Positions 25,307 to 34,568 of a stretch of 64,000 bases of DNA are shown here, piece after piece. Made by a program: the position numbers and the translations under genes. Position 1 is the stretch's first letter. Every line of letters starts with the position of its first letter. The notes under the pieces are model-generated. The model was not told where the DNA came from, did not search any database, and saw only the letters and a program-made list of their open reading frames with translations. The stretch is from positions 620,001 through 684,000 of the forward strand of contig NZ_JBBYXI010000001.1 in assembly GCF_039655745.1 (NCBI RefSeq). The letters are read 5' to 3'. The DNA comes from Hohaiivirga grylli (GTDB taxonomy: Bacteria > Pseudomonadota > Alphaproteobacteria > Rhizobiales > Beijerinckiaceae).

Positions 25307-25969
25307 TTAGCGCTCAAGAACGATACGGCCCGCCTCTGTACGATACTGCCAGCCACATCGTTCCATTTCCGGATCAATATGCTCTTCTTCCGGCCAGCCA
25401 ACACAGAGAACTGCGATTAACTTCCACGTATCCGGAACCTTTAGTGTGGCCTTGATTTCTTCAGGGTTCAAAATAGATACCCAACCAACGCCAAGACCAA
25501 ATGCCCTTGCGTAGAGCCAGAATGTCGAGATCATTCCACTGACTGAAAAATCAAGTGTCTCCGGCATTGTCTGACTGCCCAGACCTGATCCTTGCGGGGT
25601 TGCATGATCACAGAAAATTGCGAATTGAAGAGGTGCTTTATCCAGCCCCTCCAGTTTGAGCGATGCATAAAGCTGAGCAGCTTCACCTTTATAGTTCGCC
25701 AGAGCCTCTGAATTGCACTTCTTAAAGTTCTCACGCAGGGCTTGTCGTGATGCCTTCTTGGAAATGCTGACCCAGCGCCATGGCTGTGAATTGCCAACTG
25801 ATGGCGCGAGCTGAACCATATCGAGAATATGATTGATCAGCTGTTCCGGAACGGGTTTCTCGATAAAGCGCCTGACATCCCGGCGCCATGCGATCAGATT
25901 GGCAAAATGGGCTTGAAACTCTTCGTCAAACTTCGGAGGTTGCTGAGCGAAAGATGTTAAACCATTCAT
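25307..25969 (-). CDS. bluB: 5,6-dimethylbenzimidazole synthase (BluB)
   Basis: Flavin-destructive nitroreductase-fold enzyme that breaks down reduced FMN to make the lower ligand of cobalamin. In 220 aa it has WRRDVRRF near residue 28, APSVGNSQPWRWVSI at about 55-69, the YASLKLEGLDKAPLQFAIF block and FGLGVGWVSILNP. These are the BluB-specific signatures rather than those of generic nitroreductases. No other cobalamin synthesis gene is adjacent. A B12-related MeaB gene occurs at 57 kb. Confidence 0.92.
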   Translation of the reverse strand: MNGLTSFAQQPPKFDEEFQAHFANLIAWRRDVRRFIEKPVPEQLINHILDMVQLAPSVGNSQPWRWVSISKKASRQALRENFKKCNSEALANYKGEAAQLYASLKLEGLDKAPLQFAIFCDHATPQGSGLGSQTMPETLDFSVSGMISTFWLYARAFGLGVGWVSILNPEEIKATLKVPDTWKLIAVLCVGWPEEEHIDPEMERCGWQYRTEAGRIVLER

Positions 25970-25996
25970 GTGCCCGTGACCCCTTTCATCACTATG

Positions 25997-26722
25997 TCAG
26001 ATTACACCCATGGCTTTCAGGAATAGCGGAACGAGAACGGTTGTCAGCAAAGAACATATTCCCATGCCAATTCCCGAAAATGAACCTGCAACCTGACTCT
26101 GCGATAGAGAATAGGCTGTTCCAAGACCATGGCAAGCAATACCTGCGGCTATGCCACGTGCGCGCTGGTCATCAATACGACAGAGGCTCATAAGAGGGCC
26201 GATAATCATTACGCCGGTTATTCCGGTAATCATGACAATAGTCGCTGTCAGTGTTGCATCGCCGCCCAGTGTCTGGCTGATGCCCATGGCAACAGGTGTT
26301 GTAATGGATTTTGGTGCCAGAGAAATCATCAGCTCTTTTGAGGCTCCCATCATCTTGGCAATAATCAGTGTTGCACCAGTTGCGACTATGGCACCAACAA
26401 CCAGTGCTGCCGAAATTGGCAGAAGTGAGCGTTTCAAAATGCCCCGGTTTTCATAAAGTGGAATGCCAAGCGCAACAGTTGCTGGTCCCAGCAGGAAATG
26501 GACGAATTGGGCACCCTCAAAGTAAGTTTCATAAGGGGTGTTGGTCAAAGCTAAAATTGCGCATAGAGCCGCCGTTGAGAAGACGACAGGATGCAACAGG
26601 GCATGTCTGTTTGATTTGATTGATATGTAGTCGGCAATAACATAGGCAATCAGCGTTGCGGTTAGCCACAGCAGAGGTGTTTTTGACAGATAGACCCAAA
26701 GATCAAAGGAAGGCGTATTCAT
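25997..26722 (-). CDS. lrgB: LrgB family membrane protein
   Basis: A 241-aa integral membrane protein with about seven to eight hydrophobic helices. It has the LrgB/CidB hallmarks FLLGPATVALGIPLYE, LAPKSITTPVAMGISQ and ACHGLGTAYSLSQ. It acts with LrgA in holin-like control of murein hydrolases or in pyruvate/small-molecule export. Its start overlaps lrgA by 4 nt. Confidence 0.93.
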   Translation of the reverse strand: MNTPSFDLWVYLSKTPLLWLTATLIAYVIADYISIKSNRHALLHPVVFSTAALCAILALTNTPYETYFEGAQFVHFLLGPATVALGIPLYENRGILKRSLLPISAALVVGAIVATGATLIIAKMMGASKELMISLAPKSITTPVAMGISQTLGGDATLTATIVMITGITGVMIIGPLMSLCRIDDQRARGIAAGIACHGLGTAYSLSQSQVAGSFSGIGMGICSLLTTVLVPLFLKAMGVI

Positions 26723-27102
26723 TTATCCGACTCCTTGGAGCCGACAAGGCGGGCAACAAATATGAAGGTATAAGCTGAGGCGGCGAGGGCAAGAATGGTC
26801 GATGCCATAATGGCGATGGCAATAGTCCAGCCATTATGTGCAAAAATATCCAGTTTCTGAATAATACCAACACTGGCTGGGACAAACAGGATCGACATAT
26901 TGGCAAGAATATACTTGCCGGTTTTCTCAACCGAGTAATAGGCCGGACTGCTCGATACGGGAGCAAAATTATCCCGGGCCCATAAAAAGACAAGTAATAA
27001 AACCAGACCAAGAACGGGCCCCGGAACAGGAAGCTGGAAAGCATGAGAGGTGATGTTGCCGATAAGCTGGCAGAGTAAAATAACAGCAATACCGAAAAGC
27101 AT
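26719..27102 (-). CDS. lrgA: LrgA/CidA family holin-like membrane protein
   Basis: A 127-aa protein with four hydrophobic segments and the CidA/LrgA signature CQLIGNITSHAFQLPVPGPVLG near the N-terminus. It pairs with LrgB. I chose the ATG at 27102, which has GGAA about 9 nt upstream and gives normal family length. An ATG at 27153 would add 17 polar residues without a ribosome binding site. No LytTR regulator is nearby. Confidence 0.88.
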   Translation of the reverse strand: MLFGIAVILLCQLIGNITSHAFQLPVPGPVLGLVLLLVFLWARDNFAPVSSSPAYYSVEKTGKYILANMSILFVPASVGIIQKLDIFAHNGWTIAIAIMASTILALAASAYTFIFVARLVGSKESDK

Positions 27103-27595
27103 TGTTTTATTCCGTTGATTGTTCTTCGTTAGATGCTGGGAAGATTTGGGCATCGTGATTCTGAAAGAGTTTAAATGCGCCTATTTTTCTGAGAGGACAA
27201 CCCTGAAATAAACATTTGAACGCATTTGAAAAAAAACTCAGGCTATCCAGAGAGAGCTGTTTTGCGTTCCGCCATTTACCTATTTTAATAAAAGCATTGC
27301 TCTGGAGCTTGATTTGATGCGGGCGCATAAATTAGCTTATCGTCTCACTTGAAGAAGAAACTTCTTTCTCTAGTTAACGGTCCGCAGGCAGAATTAAGGT
27401 CGTAATAGTCTGAAATATAATGATTTTTAGGTTTTTATTCTGTCTTTTGGTTGTTTTTTCTTTTTATGAGTAAAGATTTTGCAGGGTTTTCAAATGGATA
27501 ATGGCAGTGTCCCGCCATTGACGTTTAAAAAATTCAATGCTGATATGGTTCTCTGCGGAACTCTCCGTGATCAGCAACTAGCATAGGAATATAAC
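27103..27595. promoter_or_regulatory. Divergent control region between lrgAB and the dpp-like operon
   Basis: About 490 bp without a supported gene. On the plus strand TTGACG (27518-27523) and TGATAT (27541-27546), 17 nt apart, form a candidate dpp promoter with start near 27553. Just upstream, AATGGC/GCCATT forms a small inverted repeat (about 27494-27519). Nothing else is clear. Confidence 0.4.
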
Positions 27596-29194
27596 GTGAA
27601 ACGGTCTTCTCTCCTCGCTACTATTTGCTTGCCTATTTTCCTGATGGCCAGTGCCGCCTCAGCTAAAACCCTCGTTTACTGCTCTGAAGGGTCTCCTGAA
27701 AATTTTGGCCCCAGCATCAATACAACAGGTACGTCATTTGACGTGATGGTTCACATCTATTCAAACCTGACAGCGTTTGAACGTGGTGGCACAAAGGTTG
27801 TTAATGAAGGCCTTGCTGAGAGCTGGGATGTTTCTGAAGATGGTCTGACATATACGTTCCATCTCAGAAAAGGTGTGAAGTGGCATTCAAACAAACAGTT
27901 TAAGCCAACACGTGACTTTAACGCAGATGACGTCATCTTTACATTCGAGCGTCAGTGGAAAGAAGACAATCCTTATTTTAAGGTCACTTCATCCAATCAC
28001 ACCTACTTCAACGATATGGGCATGGATAAATTCCTGAAGTCCATTGAAAAGGTTGATGATTACACGGTTCGTTTCGTTCTCAACCAGCCGGAAGCTCCAT
28101 TCCTTGCCAATATTGCGATGCAGTTTGCTGGCATCCAGTCCAAGGAATATGCAGATGTTCTTATGAAGGCCGGTACGCCAGAGCGTATTGACCAAGATCC
28201 AATCGGAACAGGTCCGTTCTATCTGGTTCAGTACCAGAAGGATGCTATTGTGCGTTTCAAGGCTTTCCCAGATTACTATCTTGGCAAAGCGGCAATTGAC
28301 GATCTCGTCTTTGCCATTACGCCAGATGCATCAGTTCGTTGGGCCAAGCTTCAGAAGGGTGAATGTCATGTCATGACATATCCAAACCCATCTGACGTCG
28401 AAGCCATGAAAAAGAATGCAAATATCACCATTCTTGAGCAGCCGGGTCTGAATATCGGTTATCTGGCCTATAACACGCAGAAGAAACCTCTGGATGATGT
28501 CCGCGTGCGTAAGGCGCTCAATATGGCTATGAATAAAAAGGCCATTGTTGAAACGGTCTATATGGATACGGGTATTGCAGCCGTAAATCCAATTCCTCCA
28601 ACCCAGTGGTCATATGACGAAAACCTGAAAGATGATCCATATGATCCGGAAGCATCAAAGAAGCTTCTGGCTGAAGCTGGCGTGAAAGATCTTACGATTG
28701 ATCTGTGGGCTCTGCCGGTTCAGCGTCCTTACAACCCGAATGGTCGTCGTGTTGCTGAGTTGATGCAGGCTGACCTTGCCAAGGTTGGGGTTAAGGCTGA
28801 GATCAAGTCCTATGAATGGGGCGAGTATCGTAAGCGCTTGCAGAATGGTGAGCACATGGCTGGCCAGTTCGGCTGGACAGGTGATAATGGTGATCCGGAT
28901 AACTTCCTGAACCACCTGCTTGGCTGTGATGCAGCCGTTCAGGGTGGCGGTAATGTTGCTAAGTGGTGTAATCAGGAGTTCCAGAAGTACGTCTCTGAAG
29001 CTAAAACGATCACTGATCAGGCAAAGCGTACTGAACTGTACAAGAAAGCTCAGGAAATCTTCAAAAAAGAAGCTCCTTGGTTTACCATTGCGCATGCGGT
29101 TCAAATTGGACCAATCCGCAAGGAGGTGACAGGTTATAAGCTTAGCCCGTTCTCACGTCACTACTTCTATGGTGTTGACATTCAGGGCAAGTAA
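27596..29194 (+). CDS. dppA: Dipeptide ABC transporter, periplasmic substrate-binding protein
   Basis: Binds short peptides in the periplasm and delivers them to the DppBCDF importer. The 532-aa SBP_bac_5 protein has a signal peptide cut at ASA-KTLVYCSEG (residue 23). It shows LAESWDVSEDGLTYTFHLRKGVKWHSNK, then DDVIFTFER, YKKAQEIFKKEAPWF and the C-terminal YFYGVDIQ typical of DppA. GTG start at 27596 with AGGA upstream. First of a five-gene operon, separated from dppB by an intraoperonic terminator. Confidence 0.93.
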   Translation: MKRSSLLATICLPIFLMASAASAKTLVYCSEGSPENFGPSINTTGTSFDVMVHIYSNLTAFERGGTKVVNEGLAESWDVSEDGLTYTFHLRKGVKWHSNKQFKPTRDFNADDVIFTFERQWKEDNPYFKVTSSNHTYFNDMGMDKFLKSIEKVDDYTVRFVLNQPEAPFLANIAMQFAGIQSKEYADVLMKAGTPERIDQDPIGTGPFYLVQYQKDAIVRFKAFPDYYLGKAAIDDLVFAITPDASVRWAKLQKGECHVMTYPNPSDVEAMKKNANITILEQPGLNIGYLAYNTQKKPLDDVRVRKALNMAMNKKAIVETVYMDTGIAAVNPIPPTQWSYDENLKDDPYDPEASKKLLAEAGVKDLTIDLWALPVQRPYNPNGRRVAELMQADLAKVGVKAEIKSYEWGEYRKRLQNGEHMAGQFGWTGDNGDPDNFLNHLLGCDAAVQGGGNVAKWCNQEFQKYVSEAKTITDQAKRTELYKKAQEIFKKEAPWFTIAHAVQIGPIRKEVTGYKLSPFSRHYFYGVDIQGK

Positions 29195-29216
29195 GGCTCT
29201 GTAAGCATTGAGTAAC

Positions 29217-29252
29217 AGCGGGACGGCATATCGCGTCGCCCCGCTTTTTTTA
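29217..29252 (+). terminator. Intraoperonic terminator/attenuator after dppA
   Basis: AGCGGG-ACG pairs with CGT-CCCGCT (3-nt bulge), followed by a run of T, 22 nt after the dppA stop. It probably lowers permease transcripts relative to the binding protein. Confidence 0.8.
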
Positions 29253-29272
29253 GCTACGTGATTAGTTGGTTC

Positions 29273-30283
29273 ATGATCCGATTTATCTTCACACGCCTTA
29301 GCCTGATTATCCCGACATTCATCGGGTTAACATTGGCCGCATTCTTTCTCATCCGCCTTGTCCCCGGCGATCCGATTGAAACTCTTGCTGGTGAACGTGG
29401 CATTTCGCCAGAACGCCACGCGCAGCTGTTGGCGGAATATGGGCTCGATCAGCCTTTGATCGTTCAATACGGTTATTATATCCAGCGCCTGTTTCATGGT
29501 GATCTCGGTCAGTCCATTGTAACCAACACATCTGTCTGGACAGAATTCAAAACACTGTTTCCGGCAACGCTTGAGTTGGCTATCTGCGCTATGATTTTTG
29601 CGCTTGTTATTGGTCTGCCGGCTGGTGTTTTTGCAGCCTTGCGGCGCAATACCATTGTTGACCAAGGGGTCATGGGTGGTGCGCTGATTGGTTATTCCAT
29701 GCCAATCTTCTGGTGGGGTCTGCTACTGATCATGCTGTTCTCAAACACGCTGGGATGGACACCGGTGAACGGTCGTATCTCGGTAATGTACTTTTTTGAG
29801 CCAGTAACCGGTTTTATGCTGATTGACAGCTTATTGTCAGGCGAAGAAGGGGCTTTTGCATCAGCTGCCAGCCATCTCGTCCTGCCCGCTGTTGTTCTGG
29901 GTACCGTGCCGCTGGCTGTCATTGCCCGTATGACACGTTCTTCAATGCTTGAAGTCTTGGGTGAGGATTATATCCGGACGGCACGTGCCAAAGGCCTGCC
30001 TGCGTACCGCGTTATTGCCCTTCATGCTCTGCGCAATGCGCTCATTCCGGTTGTGACTGTCATCGGCCTGCAGATTGGTGTGCTGATGACCGGGGCAATT
30101 CTGACAGAATATGTCTTCTCCTGGCCGGGCGTTGGTACATGGCTGCTTCAGGCCATTATGCGCCGTGATTACCCTGTTTTGCAGGGTGGTATTCTTCTGA
30201 TTGGCTGTATGGTCATGCTGATCAACCTCTTGGTTGACCTCGCCTATAGTTTCATCAATCCACGTATCAGGTCATCACGATGA
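29273..30283 (+). CDS. dppB: Dipeptide ABC transporter permease DppB
   Basis: Inner-membrane permease, 336 aa from the ATG at 29273 (MIRFIFTRL, the usual family start; a GTG at 29258 would add five residues). About six membrane helices. The RLVPGDPIE segment near residue 32 and the EAA loop (GEDYIRTARAKGLPAYRVIALHALRNALIPVV) that contacts the ATPases are clear. The dppC start overlaps its stop by 4 nt. Confidence 0.93.
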   Translation: MIRFIFTRLSLIIPTFIGLTLAAFFLIRLVPGDPIETLAGERGISPERHAQLLAEYGLDQPLIVQYGYYIQRLFHGDLGQSIVTNTSVWTEFKTLFPATLELAICAMIFALVIGLPAGVFAALRRNTIVDQGVMGGALIGYSMPIFWWGLLLIMLFSNTLGWTPVNGRISVMYFFEPVTGFMLIDSLLSGEEGAFASAASHLVLPAVVLGTVPLAVIARMTRSSMLEVLGEDYIRTARAKGLPAYRVIALHALRNALIPVVTVIGLQIGVLMTGAILTEYVFSWPGVGTWLLQAIMRRDYPVLQGGILLIGCMVMLINLLVDLAYSFINPRIRSSR

Positions 30284-31194
30284 CAGTACAGGCTTCTACT
30301 CCGACACAATCACATGAGCAGATGTCTGCTCCGCCACACCCATTCCGTGAGTTTTGGGGATATTTCTCTGCGAACAAAGGTGCTGTTGCCGGGCTGGTCT
30401 TTATCAGCATACTCGTCTTCTGCATTCTGTTTGCCGACCTGATTGCCCCTTATGGTTTTAGTGGCAGTAATACGGATATCCGACTGACGCCTCCTGTCTG
30501 GCAGGAAGGTGGATCGTTTGCCCATATTCTGGGAACGGATGCTATTGGCCGTGATATGTTTTCACGGCTGATCTATGGCACGCGCTATTCATTGGCTATT
30601 GGGGCGATGGTTGTTGCCCTGTCAATTATTGTTGGCACAACTCTTGGGCTTGTTGCGGGGTTTGCGCGTGGCATGGTGGAAACAGTTATCCTGCGCGTGA
30701 TGGATATTATTCTGACACTTCCAAGCTTACTGCTGGCACTTGTTATCGTCGCAATCCTTGGGTCTGGTCTATATAATGCAGTGATTGCTGTCGCTGTAGT
30801 AATCCTGCCGCATTATGTGCGTCTTGTTCGTGCTTCTGTCATAACAGAAACAGCCAAGGATTATGTGACGGCGGCACGTGTTGCGGGTGCCGGTAGGCTG
30901 CGTCTGATGTTTCGTGAAGTGCTGCCAAACTGCCTGGCTCCGCTGATCGTTCAGGCATCTCTTGGTATGTCGACTGCCATTCTTGATACTGCTGCCCTCG
31001 GCTTCCTTGGTCTTGGTGCACAGCCACCACTGCCCGAATGGGGAACCATGCTGGCGGATGCCCGCGAGTTCATTGGTGCTGATTACTGGTGGGTTGTGAC
31101 CTTGCCGGGTATCGCTATTCTTTTAACTGTTGTTGCCTTTAATCTGTTGGGCGACGGTCTGCGCGATGCGCTAGATCCAAAACTGAAGAGCTGA
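30280..31194 (+). CDS. dppC: Dipeptide ABC transporter permease DppC
   Basis: Second permease subunit, 304 aa. It has a polar N-terminal stretch of about 30 residues, the LGTDAIGRDMFSRLIYGTR motif, five to six helices, and an EAA loop (TAKDYVTAARVAGAGRLRLMFREVLPNCLAPLIV). LGFLGLGAQPPLPEWGTML is the diagnostic C-terminal block. It overlaps dppB by 4 nt and dppD starts 3 nt on. Confidence 0.93.
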   Translation: MTVQASTPTQSHEQMSAPPHPFREFWGYFSANKGAVAGLVFISILVFCILFADLIAPYGFSGSNTDIRLTPPVWQEGGSFAHILGTDAIGRDMFSRLIYGTRYSLAIGAMVVALSIIVGTTLGLVAGFARGMVETVILRVMDIILTLPSLLLALVIVAILGSGLYNAVIAVAVVILPHYVRLVRASVITETAKDYVTAARVAGAGRLRLMFREVLPNCLAPLIVQASLGMSTAILDTAALGFLGLGAQPPLPEWGTMLADAREFIGADYWWVVTLPGIAILLTVVAFNLLGDGLRDALDPKLKS

Positions 31195-31197
31195 GCC

Positions 31198-32214
31198 ATG
31201 GCCCTTCTTGAAATTGAAAACCTCTCCGTTGAGTTTCCAACCCGTGCCGGGACAGTCTATGCTGTTGAAGGCATGACTATGAAGCTTGATCAGGGTGAAA
31301 TCCTTGGTGTGGTCGGTGAATCCGGTTCGGGTAAGAGCATGACCATGCTGGCCCTGATGGGGCTTGTCCCGTTCCCCGGAAAAATCCGTGCTGACAAGCT
31401 CATGTTCAATGGTCACAATTTGCTGACAATTTCCGAACGTGAACGTCGCAAAATCATTGGCAAGGATGTTGCCATGATTTTCCAGGAACCAACAACCAGC
31501 CTTAATCCGTGCTTCACGATTGGTTTCCAGCTTGCTGAAACTCTCAAGTTCCATGAGGGTATGAGCAGCAAGCAGGCCCGTAATCGTGCGATCGAGCTTC
31601 TGGAGCAGGTGGGTATCCCGGCTCCTGAAGGCCGTCTGAAGGCATTCCCCCATCAGCTGTCGGGCGGTATGAACCAGCGTGTCATGATTGCCATGGCAAT
31701 TGCCTGTAACCCGAAGTTTCTAATTGCCGATGAGCCGACCACTGCGCTGGATGTGACTATTCAGGCGCAGATTCTCAATCTGCTGACATCATTGCAGCGT
31801 GACCGCAACATGGCCATGGTCCTGATTACCCATAACATGGGCGTTGTTGCAGAGACTGCGCACCGAATGATGGTGATGTATGCCGGGCAGATTATGGAAG
31901 AGGCTACAGCTTCTGATCTCTTTAACAGGCCTCAGCATCCTTATACCAATGCATTGCTGGCAGCGCTGCCAGAACGTGCTGTTGGCGGACGTCTGGCAAC
32001 CATTCCGGGTGTTGTCCCCGGTCTTGCTGACCGGCCAAAGGGATGCCTGTTTAGCCCGCGTTGTCAGTTTGCGACAGATCGTTGTGTTGCTGAAAGGCCT
32101 GATCTGTCCCTGTGGCAGCATGGAAGTCTGCGCTGTTTCTACCCATTGGGGGATGCGGAACGCGAACAGAAAATTAAGACCGATCACCTGATCGGAGCGG
32201 AGGCAAATCAGTGA
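31198..32214 (+). CDS. dppD: Dipeptide ABC transporter ATPase DppD
   Basis: Cytosolic ATPase, 338 aa. Walker A GESGSGKS (about residues 40-47), Q-loop MIFQEPTTSLNP, signature LSGGMNQR, Walker B FLIADEPTTALD and a switch His in LITHNMG are all intact. The C-terminal oligopeptide-transporter domain carries the Cys-rich GCLFSPRCQFATDRC. It overlaps dppF by 4 nt. Confidence 0.94.
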   Translation: MALLEIENLSVEFPTRAGTVYAVEGMTMKLDQGEILGVVGESGSGKSMTMLALMGLVPFPGKIRADKLMFNGHNLLTISERERRKIIGKDVAMIFQEPTTSLNPCFTIGFQLAETLKFHEGMSSKQARNRAIELLEQVGIPAPEGRLKAFPHQLSGGMNQRVMIAMAIACNPKFLIADEPTTALDVTIQAQILNLLTSLQRDRNMAMVLITHNMGVVAETAHRMMVMYAGQIMEEATASDLFNRPQHPYTNALLAALPERAVGGRLATIPGVVPGLADRPKGCLFSPRCQFATDRCVAERPDLSLWQHGSLRCFYPLGDAEREQKIKTDHLIGAEANQ

Positions 32215-33185
32215 GTTCTCCCGTAGTTGAAGCAAAGAACCTTAAACAGGTTTATGAAATTAAACGCGGTATGTTCCGCGCTTCTGACCATCTTCAGGCT
32301 GTTGGTGGTGTTTCCTTCGCTATCGAAGCAGGTAAGACATTGGCTGTTGTTGGTGAATCTGGGTGCGGTAAGTCAACGCTCGCACGTATGGTTACACTGA
32401 TTGAGCACCCGACATCGGGGGAACTGATCCTTAATGGTATGGATGCGGTTCATCCCAAGCCTTCTGAAAAGAAAACCCTGCGTCAGATGGTGCAGCTTGT
32501 GTTCCAGAACCCTTACGGCTCACTCAATCCACGTAAGAAGATTGGCGCTATTCTTGAAGAGCCACTGATTATCAATACCAAGCTGACTGCTGCCGAGCGT
32601 CGGGAGCGTGTGCGCGAGATGATGGTTAAGGTTGGTTTGCGGCCTGACTATTATAACCGTTATCCGCATATGTTCTCAGGTGGGCAACGCCAGCGTATTG
32701 CTATCGCCCGGGCCTTGATGCTTTCGCCCAAGCTTGTTGTTGCGGATGAGCCGGTATCTGCGCTCGACGTTTCCATTCAGGCGCAGGTGCTGAATCTTCT
32801 GGCTGATCTGCAGAAAGAGCTTGGGCTTGCCTACCTCTTTATCTCGCACGATCTCGGCGTTGTTCGCTATATCGCAGATGATGTGCTTGTCATGTATCTG
32901 GGGAATGTTGTCGAGCATGGCCCAAAGGAAAAGATCTACGCTAATGCGCTGCATCCCTATACGCAGGCACTGCTGTCATCGACCCCTACTGTGACAGATG
33001 AAAAGAACGAGCGGATTATTCTGAAGGGTGAATTACCATCTCCTCTGAACCCGCCATCCGGTTGTGTCTTCTCAACACGTTGTCCTTTTGTAAAAGACCG
33101 CTGCCGGGCAGAGCGTCCAGCCTCGCGGGAAGTCGATGGACGCAGTGTTGCCTGTCACTTTGCTGAGGATTTTCTCAGTAAGTAG
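32211..33185 (+). CDS. dppF: Dipeptide ABC transporter ATPase DppF
   Basis: Second ATPase, 324 aa. Walker A GESGCGKS, Q-loop LVFQNPYGSLNPR, signature FSGGQRQR, Walker B LVVADEPVSALD and switch His in FISHDLG are intact. The C-terminal GCVFSTRCPFVKDRC matches the family's Cys-rich tail. Last gene of the dpp operon; I see no clear terminator in the 110 bp that follow. Confidence 0.94.
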   Translation: MSSPVVEAKNLKQVYEIKRGMFRASDHLQAVGGVSFAIEAGKTLAVVGESGCGKSTLARMVTLIEHPTSGELILNGMDAVHPKPSEKKTLRQMVQLVFQNPYGSLNPRKKIGAILEEPLIINTKLTAAERRERVREMMVKVGLRPDYYNRYPHMFSGGQRQRIAIARALMLSPKLVVADEPVSALDVSIQAQVLNLLADLQKELGLAYLFISHDLGVVRYIADDVLVMYLGNVVEHGPKEKIYANALHPYTQALLSSTPTVTDEKNERIILKGELPSPLNPPSGCVFSTRCPFVKDRCRAERPASREVDGRSVACHFAEDFLSK

Positions 33186-33296
33186 TATTTTTTACTTGCA
33201 CAACAGACATCCTCCGCTACATGCGCAATACATGGTGGCGTACGTTTTGGTGCCCGCATCAAACTTATGCCGGTCAATTGCTGCAATTTATATATA

Positions 33297-34055
33297 ATGG
33301 AGACCACATTGGAATATTTCAGTTTTCTGACTGATCCTCAACTTCTCGGTGCATTAGTAACACTCGCTGCCCTTGAGATTGTGTTAGGCATCGATAACGT
33401 TGTTTTTATCTCTATTCTTGTTTCAAAACTCCCAGAAGAGCAGGCCAAAAGAGCGCGGCAGATCGGTCTGGGGCTTGCCTTGGTCTTCCGTATCGCACTG
33501 TTGTTTGTCCTGTCCTGGATTATGAAACTGACGGCACCTGTTATCAGTTTCAGTGACTATAACTTCTCATGGCGTGATATTATTCTGCTTGTTGGGGGTC
33601 TGTTCCTTATCGCCAAGGCAATTCATGAAATCCATAATTTGATTGAAGACGATCATGAAGTCTCAATTGGTGACAAGGCCAAGGCCGCATTTTCATTCAT
33701 TATCATGCAGGTCATTATTATCGATCTTGTCTTCTCCGTTGACTCAATCATTACGGCTGTTGGTATGGCGCAGGATATCCGTGTGATGATTGCTGCCGTA
33801 CTTGTTGCTGTTGCCGTAATGTATATGGCATCAGGCCCGGTTTCAGACTTCATTACCAAGCACCCAACGACAAAAATGCTGGCTCTCGCCTTTCTGATCC
33901 TTATTGGCGTTGCATTAGTCGCAGATGGTTTTGGAGTCCATATTCCACGTGCTTATGTTTACTCATCAATGGCTTTTGCCGGTATTGTTGAGTTTTTCAA
34001 TGTACTTGCCTCAAACAAACGTAAGGCAAAGAAACGGAATGATGCAGTGAATTAA
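33297..34055 (+). CDS. TerC family integral membrane protein
   Basis: A 252-aa membrane protein with seven or eight helices. The TerC hallmarks are present: LAALEIVLGIDNVVFISIL near residue 22 and VIIIDLVFSVDSIITAVGM near residue 146, each with acidic residues inside the membrane that suggest metal-ion (Mn2+) binding or export. The ATG at 33297 is used, but a TTG at 33309 has GGAG 6 nt upstream and would give MEYFSFLTDP, closer to relatives. The CBS and CorC domains found in longer TerC proteins are absent. Confidence 0.9.
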   Translation: METTLEYFSFLTDPQLLGALVTLAALEIVLGIDNVVFISILVSKLPEEQAKRARQIGLGLALVFRIALLFVLSWIMKLTAPVISFSDYNFSWRDIILLVGGLFLIAKAIHEIHNLIEDDHEVSIGDKAKAAFSFIIMQVIIIDLVFSVDSIITAVGMAQDIRVMIAAVLVAVAVMYMASGPVSDFITKHPTTKMLALAFLILIGVALVADGFGVHIPRAYVYSSMAFAGIVEFFNVLASNKRKAKKRNDAVN

Positions 34056-34057
34056 GC

Positions 34058-34086
34058 AAAAAAAACGCGGTCCTTAAAGGACCGCG
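34058..34086 (-). terminator. Terminator downstream of the KGG-repeat gene
   Basis: A perfect palindromic stem CGCGGTCCTT/AAGGACCGCG (34066-34086), followed on the minus strand by eight T. Reading plus, it has no T run. Confidence 0.8.
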
Positions 34087-34234
34087 TAAAAGTTGCCGAC
34101 CCGTGGGGGCAGAAATAGGTCGGATATCTACATTAACGCTGAAAAACTAATTTTGTTCCAGCATAATTTTAAGAAAATAACTCAGACTTTCTAGTCATAC
34201 CAAAAGGTATGAGCATATTTATTGAGTTATGTAT

Positions 34235-34426
34235 TCAGTGTTCCGAGCGCTGATTCCCTGATGTCTGGCCACCTTTCCTTCCAGCTGAAGAGGCAAGACC
34301 ACGGTCTTGGGAAAATGAGCGCTTTTCCGCAGGAACGCTGCGGCCACCTTTACTGGCAATGGCGCGTTGACGTTCTGCAGACATGGAAGCAAAACCGCGT
34401 TTAGATGTTCCATTCTCCGTTGGCAT
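34235..34426 (-). CDS. KGG-repeat general stress protein
   Basis: A 63-aa hydrophilic protein with two copies of the stress-induced KGG motif (RAIASKGGRSVP and ASSAGRKGGQT). Family members (Con-10/GsiB/YciG-like) accumulate under starvation or desiccation and are thought to be disordered protectants. The ATG at 34426 is preceded by GGGAGG at the right distance, which decides the start. It is monocistronic, with a terminator about 150 nt downstream. Confidence 0.88.
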   Translation of the reverse strand: MPTENGTSKRGFASMSAERQRAIASKGGRSVPAEKRSFSQDRGLASSAGRKGGQTSGNQRSEH

Positions 34427-34568
34427 TTCTTTCCTCCCAAAAATCAATTCTGTCCAAACAACAATTTTGAACTGTGAAGGTTCCCGATGGATAAGATATG
34501 CAGTAGATTGTTCCTTAGTTTGAATGGCTTCCCGGTAAGTACTCTGGGCAGAATAGGGGATTGAAGTA

